Shown here in pieces: positions 31,793 through 37,397 of a stretch of DNA of 37,397 bases (positions within the stretch are counted from its first letter, which is position 1; each line of letters begins with the position of its first letter). The notes beneath the pieces were generated by a model, which saw nothing but the letters and a program-made list of their open reading frames with translations, was not told where the DNA came from and searched no databases. This stretch comes from Gammaproteobacteria bacterium (GTDB lineage: Bacteria > Pseudomonadota > Gammaproteobacteria > Steroidobacterales > UBA11654), in NCBI GenBank assembly GCA_002717445.1, contig PBDY01000008.1, positions 101,572-138,968 of the forward strand, written 5' to 3'. A program made the translations under genes and the position numbers.

Positions 31793-33525
31793 CAATCGAA
31801 GAAAAAATAAAAAACCTGCTTGTGGGTGCCTTGTCGAAAAGCCAAAGCATAAATGAGAAAGAGGTTAACGAGATCGGTCTCGAGCTTTCTAGGAACAGCA
31901 ATAATGAGCATGGGGATTTTTCCAGCAACATCGCACTAAAACTGGCAGGAAGGGTTAAACGATCTCCGTTGAAAGTTGCTGAAGAAATCAGCGGCTCAAT
32001 TGAGACTTCCGAAGAGCTTGATCGAGTAGAGTTTGTAAGACCGGGCTTTATAAACTTCTATCTTTCTGCAGAAAAAAAGCATGGGGTTCTTCGGGTCATC
32101 GCCAACCAAGGCAGAGGGTTTGGGTCATTATGCGTCAAACAGAGAAAGAAAATCCTTTTGGAATTTATTTCTGCAAACCCGACAGGGCCCCTGCATGTTG
32201 GGCATGGCCGTCATGCTGCGTATGGTGATTCATTGGCAAGGCTTCTCAAAAAAGCGGGTCACGAGGTCTTTACTGAGTATTACTTGAACGATGCCGGGAG
32301 ACAGATTGATATTCTTTGTGCGAGTGTTCTGTTTGAGGTATTGATCACAGAAGGGGCGGCCTTAAAAAAGGTAGACGGCCTTTATAAAGGCTCATACATC
32401 AAAGATATTGCCGAGAAACTCCGTGATCAGGGTCTTGAAATCAACGAGAAACTTTCGCTTCCTAAGCTAAGCGGGACGACGGATGAGCTTGTTGACGCTC
32501 TGATACTTGAAATGAAGACAGTGGTCGGGCCTGATCTTTTTGCGGCCATATCAGATAAAGCCGTTTTACAGATGACGGAATTACTTCAAAGCGATCTGGC
32601 AGACTTTGGGGTCGCTCAAGACAACTTCTATTCAGAAAAATCTCTCTTTTCCGAGGGGAGAATTGAAGACGCCTGTGGAGCCATAAAGAAAACAGGTAAT
32701 GCGTATGAAAAAGATGGTGCGCTTTGGCTTGAATCAACAAAACACGGCGATGATAAAGATCGCGTGGTGATTAGAGAAGATGGAAGATCTACCTACTTTG
32801 CATCCGATATTGCTTATCATCAGCATAAAAAACTTCGGGGCTTTGATCTTTTGATTAATGTTTTGGGGTCAGACCACCATGGTTACGTTTCTAGGCTTGA
32901 GGCCGGGCTTGCCTCAACAGGAAACAACCCTTCTGATCTCGAAGTAATACTAATGCAGTTTGTAACCCTTTATAGAGGCAAGAAAAAGCTTCAAATGTCC
33001 ACACGATCAGGAAACTTTGTGCCTATGAGAGACTTGTATTCAGAGGTTGGTGTCGATGCAGCAAGATTTTTTTATGTCAGCAGGTCCCATGACCAACATC
33101 TAGATTTTGACTTGGAGCTTGCAACAAAACAAAACAATAATAACCCCGTCTACTATATTCAGTATGCAAACGCTCGAATTAAAAGTGTGTTTAAGGAAAT
33201 AAAAAAGAGGGGCTATGTTTTTGATGAGGGCTCAGAAAAATTAAACCTTGGGAAGCTTGGTTTGCCTATTGAGGAAGACATTGTTTCATTTTTGGGCAAA
33301 TATCCGGAAACCATTCTAAAAAGCGCTGACTCTCGGTCTGTTAACAAAATTGCAAATTACCTGAAATCGTTGGCGCAGCTTTTTCACTCCTATTATGGGT
33401 CTACCAAATTTGTCTCGGATGACGAAGAGACCAGAAATGCTCGCCTGCTTCTGCTGCTCTGTGTTTCGACAATAATTGAGGATGGTCTTGAAATTTTAGG
33501 GGTTTCATCCCCTGTTAAGATGTAG
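31789..33525 (+). CDS. argS: arginyl-tRNA synthetase
   Basis: A 578-residue class I synthetase that charges tRNA-Arg. The N-terminal Add-1 domain covers about residues 1-110. The HIGH-type motif appears as SANPTGPLHVGHGRHAAYGD near residues 129-148, and the KMSKS-equivalent is LQMSTRSGNFV, as in other ArgS. The C-terminal DALR domain (about 465-578) binds the anticodon. It overlaps priA in ATGA, the common gammaproteobacterial order, and its last 11 nt overlap ntrX on the other strand. Confidence 0.97.
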   Translation: MTIEEKIKNLLVGALSKSQSINEKEVNEIGLELSRNSNNEHGDFSSNIALKLAGRVKRSPLKVAEEISGSIETSEELDRVEFVRPGFINFYLSAEKKHGVLRVIANQGRGFGSLCVKQRKKILLEFISANPTGPLHVGHGRHAAYGDSLARLLKKAGHEVFTEYYLNDAGRQIDILCASVLFEVLITEGAALKKVDGLYKGSYIKDIAEKLRDQGLEINEKLSLPKLSGTTDELVDALILEMKTVVGPDLFAAISDKAVLQMTELLQSDLADFGVAQDNFYSEKSLFSEGRIEDACGAIKKTGNAYEKDGALWLESTKHGDDKDRVVIREDGRSTYFASDIAYHQHKKLRGFDLLINVLGSDHHGYVSRLEAGLASTGNNPSDLEVILMQFVTLYRGKKKLQMSTRSGNFVPMRDLYSEVGVDAARFFYVSRSHDQHLDFDLELATKQNNNNPVYYIQYANARIKSVFKEIKKRGYVFDEGSEKLNLGKLGLPIEEDIVSFLGKYPETILKSADSRSVNKIANYLKSLAQLFHSYYGSTKFVSDDEETRNARLLLLLCVSTIIEDGLEILGVSSPVKM

Positions 33526-34792
33526 GCTTTTTCTTCTTTTTATACTCAATGTCTAGCGACTGTAATTTTCTATATAGGTTTGTACGCTCCATATCCACCC
33601 TTCTAGACAGTTCGCTTATCTTTCCGCCGACAAGCTCTAACTGCCTAGTAAGATAGGCTCTTTCGAAAAGCTTTTTAGCCTCCTTCATGCTCAAGGAGAG
33701 GAGGTTGTTTTCTATAAGTATGTTTCCGCTTGGTCCTTGTAGAGTTATGATTTCTTGAATCTCGTCCACGTTTACTATTTCTTTGTCTTTTCTTGAAAGG
33801 AGTGCCTGGGCTAGATCTACAAGCTGCCGAAGGTTTCCTGGCCATTGGTATTTTGAGAGCATATTTTGAGATGCCAGACTAACCCTTCTATAGTCGTGTC
33901 CATCTCTTTCGACGAAAAACTTGATTGTTGTATCTAGTATTTGTGGCACCTCTTTGAGCGTGTTTCGCAAGGGTGAAATATCTAGCACAGCAATGTTTTT
34001 CTCCTCCAAAAAACTGATTTCATTGGTATCAGTAGCGCTAACAAATATCTTTATCGGCCGATTGTGTGTGCACGCAATTAATTTTTTTGAAACAGGTGCT
34101 TTGTTCTCTTCGAAAAGGTTTTTTATGTTCTCGATAAAGATCGTCGCATTTTTTTGATCCTCTAGTGTTTCAAACACATCCTTTCGTTCCTGCTCTATAG
34201 AGGTTTCTTTTTGTTTGATTTGAAGCTGCTTAAACTCACCCACTTCGCTATAGTGTTTTAAATGAAGAGCTCTGGCCCAAGCCACTTTTTCTTGGCCCTC
34301 TTCAGACTGCATCACAAATATCTTGTTTTTTATCATCTCTTGTTCAAGGCCCTCTAGTCTCTTGCTAAATGGTTGTGTGTTTTGAATCAAATGAGAAAAA
34401 ACATCCTCTCCTTTTATCTTTTGGGGCAGCGCCCCTTCTGCTGCTGCGAGCAGCTTTTCTATTGAGACGGGCTTTTCAATAAAATCTTTTGCGCCAAGTT
34501 TGGTGGCCTCAATCGCTGTCTCAATCGTTGCGTGCCCCGATATCATGACGACAGAAAAATCTGTTTCTGGTTGATCTTTCCAATCCTTCAGCAAACTTAT
34601 GCCATCCTCTCCTGGCATCCAAATATCGAGGAAAACAAGGTCGGGTTTTCTGCTCCTTGCCTGGTTTCTTGCATCCTCAGCAGACGAAGCGGTTGCGGTT
34701 GAGTACCCTTCGTCGCTTAGAATCTCTTGGATAATTTTTCGTATTTCGAGCTCATCATCAACGATGAGTATGTGCTGTTTTGTTTGTTTCAC
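33515..34792 (-). CDS. ntrX: NtrX-type response regulator with eroded AAA+ domain
   Basis: A 425-residue two-component regulator. The receiver (residues about 5-120) is intact: Asp12/Asp13, phospho-acceptor Asp56 in LVFLDIWMPGEDG, and Lys107. The C-terminal Fis-type HTH (about 384-415, GKISELSRRVDMERTNLYRKL) is also intact. Between them the sigma54-interaction domain is degenerate: Walker A reads QSEEGQEK near residues 162-169, Walker B FIENI in place of FLDEI near residue 219, and there is no GAFTGA loop. The sequence YQWPGNLRQL near residue 315 survives. I infer that it binds DNA under NtrY control but cannot remodel sigma54 holoenzyme. The start is GTG, overlapping the ntrY stop by one base. 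The name rests on the pairing with ntrY. Confidence 0.82.
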   Translation of the reverse strand: MKQTKQHILIVDDELEIRKIIQEILSDEGYSTATASSAEDARNQARSRKPDLVFLDIWMPGEDGISLLKDWKDQPETDFSVVMISGHATIETAIEATKLGAKDFIEKPVSIEKLLAAAEGALPQKIKGEDVFSHLIQNTQPFSKRLEGLEQEMIKNKIFVMQSEEGQEKVAWARALHLKHYSEVGEFKQLQIKQKETSIEQERKDVFETLEDQKNATIFIENIKNLFEENKAPVSKKLIACTHNRPIKIFVSATDTNEISFLEEKNIAVLDISPLRNTLKEVPQILDTTIKFFVERDGHDYRRVSLASQNMLSKYQWPGNLRQLVDLAQALLSRKDKEIVNVDEIQEIITLQGPSGNILIENNLLSLSMKEAKKLFERAYLTRQLELVGGKISELSRRVDMERTNLYRKLQSLDIEYKKKKKPTS

Positions 34793-36540
34793 TAAATGCC
34801 TTCCTTCGATTTATTTTGTTTTGTTGGCAAAATGATTTTTATGCTTGCGCCCCGATTGCTGTTTTCTATACTTATTTCTCCTTTGTGTTCATCAATGATG
34901 CTTTTTACAATGGCTAATCCAAGGCCTTTTCCACCCTTTTTTGATGTTTGGTAAGGCTCAAAAGCATTGCCAATAATATCCTCGCCAAAACCTTGTCCGT
35001 TATCGCTCAATGTCACCTCACAGAAGGTTGCAGAATCGGCTTTCTTTGGTTCTGTTTCAATAGTAATTTTTGGATTTTTTGTGTCTTGACAAGCATCGAT
35101 TGAATTTAGCAGCAGGTTGTTTAACACTTGTTGAATCTTGTTTGAATCCACCTCAATCAAATCTAAGCCGCCTCTGTTTAAGCCAAAAGAAATATTCTTA
35201 TGTTGTATAGAAAAGAGCTGTATGGTTTCGTCAATCAGGTTGTTTATGTCTGTTTTTTTAAAGTTGAGTTTTTCGCGTTCTGCAAAATTACTAAAGGCGC
35301 TAACAAGGTCTCGGAGCACATCCACTTGGTTTATGATTGTTCTGGTTGATGAGTCAATAAACTCCTTTTCCTCGGCTGAGGCGCTAAACCTTTTTTGGAT
35401 TCTCTCGGCCGACAGCTGAATAGGTGTCAGCGGGTTGTTGATCTCATGCGCCATCCGTTTGGCAACATCGCTCCAAGCAGCTTCCTTTTGGGCTGCCATA
35501 AAAGAGTTAACAAGAATGCTGATTTCATCTTCGCCGTCGCTGGTTGAGGAGAGCTTCTTTTCTGGGCTGCTTTTTTTGTCCGTCTGTTTCTCTAGAGCCT
35601 CAATTGGCTTCACCAGCCTGTCTGCAAACTCAAAGGAACCATAGATTGCCAACAAAAGAGCCAACAGCACGACGATGCCCAAAGTCAGCGCATAGCTATA
35701 TTGTATTGGCGTTTTCATGAAGCTTAGCATTCCATATCTGGCATAGGTTTCCTCAACAGAATAGGCCATCATGCTTAGTTTCGGATCAACGCTGTAAAGG
35801 GCTTGCAAATAAATCGGTTTTTCGTTCAATGAGAAGTTGACTGCGGGGACCAAGACCCTAATTAGGTACTGATCGTCTGCGGTTGAATCTAAGCTGGTCC
35901 AGGATTGTTTAAGCGCAACCTGGTTTATTTCAAAGCTTGTTGGAATCCTGCTCGATGACCGATCGAGCTGTGACGAACTATTGGCTAAAAGTCGTAGGTC
36001 CGAGTCAATTAAAGAGAGTTGGAGTGCATTATTTTCTTTTCTCTGTTTTTCAAGTGTCTGGGCTATGTTCTCCATTCCTTTGAGTTGGATGGATATGTTT
36101 GATGTAGCAAACAAGCCGTCTTGGATTCTCTCGTCCAAAGCAGACCTTCCTAGCATTAAAGCATCGCTTAAGCCTTTCTCGACATCCGCATCTGACCAAA
36201 CGCTGATGCCTTTATTCATGAAATTGATTGCAAAAAAGAATATAACAATCGCCGGAATAAGCGCTAAGCCTGAAAAAGCCAAGGCCAGCCTAAATCTCAA
36301 TTTTGCGCCTAGTTTTTTTTGTTTGTAATCAAAAAATAGTTTTTTTACGCTCAACGCAACGATTGGCAACAAGACTAAGAATGAAGCCAGGTTAATGGCG
36401 AGCAACGAAACTTGGATTCTGTTAAGCTCGCTTGGGTCATCGTCTGAAAACAAAAGTGCGGCCAAGGATACAACACTTAAGAAAATGAGCGCGGAAACCA
36501 ATCTCCTTATATTTAAAGCCTTTAATCCAAAAGCATCCAT
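34792..36540 (-). CDS. ntrY: NtrY-type sensor histidine kinase
   Basis: A 582-residue membrane kinase. Hydrophobic segments are at about residues 12-32, 46-66, 86-106 and 284-300, with a large periplasmic sensor region of about 175 residues between the last two. A HAMP-like linker precedes the dimerisation helix WSDVAKRMAHEINNPLTPIQ with His365. The ATPase has the N box (NKIQQVLNNLLLNSIDAC), G1 (SDNGQGFG) and G2 (GKGLGLAIVKS). NtrY is linked to nitrogen or redox/envelope sensing in other proteobacteria; the signal is unknown here. The start overlaps the DUF4390 gene end by 19 nt. Confidence 0.9.
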   Translation of the reverse strand: MDAFGLKALNIRRLVSALIFLSVVSLAALLFSDDDPSELNRIQVSLLAINLASFLVLLPIVALSVKKLFFDYKQKKLGAKLRFRLALAFSGLALIPAIVIFFFAINFMNKGISVWSDADVEKGLSDALMLGRSALDERIQDGLFATSNISIQLKGMENIAQTLEKQRKENNALQLSLIDSDLRLLANSSSQLDRSSSRIPTSFEINQVALKQSWTSLDSTADDQYLIRVLVPAVNFSLNEKPIYLQALYSVDPKLSMMAYSVEETYARYGMLSFMKTPIQYSYALTLGIVVLLALLLAIYGSFEFADRLVKPIEALEKQTDKKSSPEKKLSSTSDGEDEISILVNSFMAAQKEAAWSDVAKRMAHEINNPLTPIQLSAERIQKRFSASAEEKEFIDSSTRTIINQVDVLRDLVSAFSNFAEREKLNFKKTDINNLIDETIQLFSIQHKNISFGLNRGGLDLIEVDSNKIQQVLNNLLLNSIDACQDTKNPKITIETEPKKADSATFCEVTLSDNGQGFGEDIIGNAFEPYQTSKKGGKGLGLAIVKSIIDEHKGEISIENSNRGASIKIILPTKQNKSKEGI

Positions 36541-37073
36541 TCTATTGTCTCAAATTCTGTATCTAGGTTTTGTCTCCAAAAGGATAGGGTTTTAATCCAT
36601 TGCGATATGCCTTCTGCGGTTATGCTTGCTTGCATTATTACGCTGTAGTTCCGTTCAATGTCTAAAATTGAGTCGTCAACCAAGGGTATGTTTTTGATTT
36701 CTGAAAGAAAGCTCTCTACTTCTTGGGTTGAGGAAAGGGCAAACTTTGTCCCGATGTTTAGGTTTGTTATCGAGTATCTGCCCGTGAATGCGTTTAGTCT
36801 GATTGAATAGGCTTGGCTCAGCGTTCCTATGTCGCGGTCTATCCTCCAGCTCCTTACATCAACAATTGAAAAATCCAATTGAAAGCTTAGTGTCACACCA
36901 GAGTCCAGCGCCTCAATTTGTTGTTGCTCGAGCCTAAAAGGGAGTTGGATATCACTGTAATAAACACCGTCTCTGACATAAGACTTTCCACCCCCTCCTT
37001 TTGCAAAGCCTTGCGTGCCTGAAAGAAGCAGAATTAAAACAATTGTGGCTGAATATTGCAGTTTTTTACTCAT
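36522..37073 (-). CDS. DUF4390 family protein, exported
   Basis: A 183-residue protein of unknown function. It begins MSKKLQYSATIVLILLLSG and looks like a signal peptide with cleavage after TQGFA, so it is probably periplasmic. The remainder follows the DUF4390 pattern (YSDIQLPFRLE, GVTLSFQLDFSIVDVRSWRID, PLVDDSILD). The frame is open upstream, but the start at 37073 overlaps the fmt stop in ATGA and gives the signal peptide. In many gammaproteobacteria it precedes ntrYX directly, which suggests a role in their signal pathway. Confidence 0.85.
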   Translation of the reverse strand: MSKKLQYSATIVLILLLSGTQGFAKGGGGKSYVRDGVYYSDIQLPFRLEQQQIEALDSGVTLSFQLDFSIVDVRSWRIDRDIGTLSQAYSIRLNAFTGRYSITNLNIGTKFALSSTQEVESFLSEIKNIPLVDDSILDIERNYSVIMQASITAEGISQWIKTLSFWRQNLDTEFETIEWMLLD

Positions 37074-37397
37074 GAAAAGAGCCTGCCCTCTAGTTTGTTT
37101 CCTCTTGCAAAGTCTGTTGCGAGCATTTCTTTTTTTCCCTCTGGTTGAATCCCTTTGAGTGCGATCTTGCCCTCTTTGCATTTAACGATAACCCCCTCTT
37201 TGCAGACAGACACCACCCTTCCAGGCCTGTTACCCTCTCCATTCCCTAACAAGACTTCAGAGTCCCATATTCTGATATATTTTTCGCCCAAATAAGTGTG
37301 GGCCACTGGCCATGGGTAGTAAGCCTTAATTTTTTTGTCTATGGTTTCAGACGACTCGTTCCAGTCAACACGGGCGTGCTCTTTTTTTATAATCTTA
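37070..37397 (-). CDS. fmt: methionyl-tRNA formyltransferase, C-terminal part (partial)
   Basis: The frame enters from the right edge, so only about 108 residues are seen. They match the C-terminal domain of Fmt, which formylates initiator Met-tRNA: RVDWNESSETIDKKIKAYYPWPVAHTYLG, then a beta-barrel with GRVVSVCKEGVIVKCKEGKIAL and the terminal QPEGKKEMLATDFARG. It ends in an ATGA overlap with DUF4390. The rsmB gene common between fmt and DUF4390 in relatives is missing here. Confidence 0.93.
   Translation of the reverse strand, partial: KIIKKEHARVDWNESSETIDKKIKAYYPWPVAHTYLGEKYIRIWDSEVLLGNGEGNRPGRVVSVCKEGVIVKCKEGKIALKGIQPEGKKEMLATDFARGNKLEGRLFS

Overview
The window looks like chromosome from a gammaproteobacterium with a compact, moderately AT-rich genome, probably free-living and aquatic. 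I infer this from protein-level resemblance and gene order: xthA-pyrE, dut, rpmB-rpmG, mutM-coaD-rsmD, rpoH, gltBD, priA-argS and fmt-DUF4390-ntrYX. Spacers are very short, and many genes overlap by 1 to 32 nt. I see no rRNA, tRNA, CRISPR array or insertion sequence, and no gene-free stretch over 300 bases; the longest spacer is 230 nt (17548-17777).

Left edge (1-4045) is the accessory part. A tyrosine-recombinase-like gene runs off the left end and has lost most of its catalytic residues. Next come an SDR oxidoreductase that seems to start at ATT, a divergent Rieske oxygenase alpha subunit, and a translationally coupled NmrA-type protein. From 4046 to 11440 are housekeeping genes: ampG, a frameshifted xthA, pyrE, dut, rpmB, rpmG, mutM, coaD, rsmD, rpoH (with a perfect CIRCE/HrcA operator upstream) and trmB. 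From 11437 to 17547 lie gltD and gltB (glutamate synthase).

From 17778 to 21728 is a tight three-gene operon: an alanine/glycine:cation symporter with a soluble insertion, a flavin-reductase-like protein with a PCP_red-like C-terminal tail, and a GabD-type aldehyde dehydrogenase. A MATE exporter, acetyl-CoA synthetase, an HNH nuclease and a three-subunit proton-translocating transhydrogenase (pntAA-pntAB-pntB) follow. A PLP aminotransferase, priA and argS form an overlapping run. On the opposite strand fmt, DUF4390, ntrY and ntrX form another overlapping run, in which NtrX keeps its receiver and HTH but has lost the ATPase motifs.

Functionally the window combines nucleotide synthesis and repair (pyrE, dut, mutM, xthA, priA), translation (rpmB, rpmG, trmB, rsmD, argS, fmt), CoA and acetate activation (coaD, acs), nitrogen assimilation and NADPH supply (gltBD with pntAB), and amino-acid uptake with aldehyde oxidation. 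The most unusual points are the HrcA-to-sigma32 wiring, the eroded NtrX ATPase, the flavin reductase/PCP_red fusion, the degenerate recombinase, the ATT start and the xthA frameshift.
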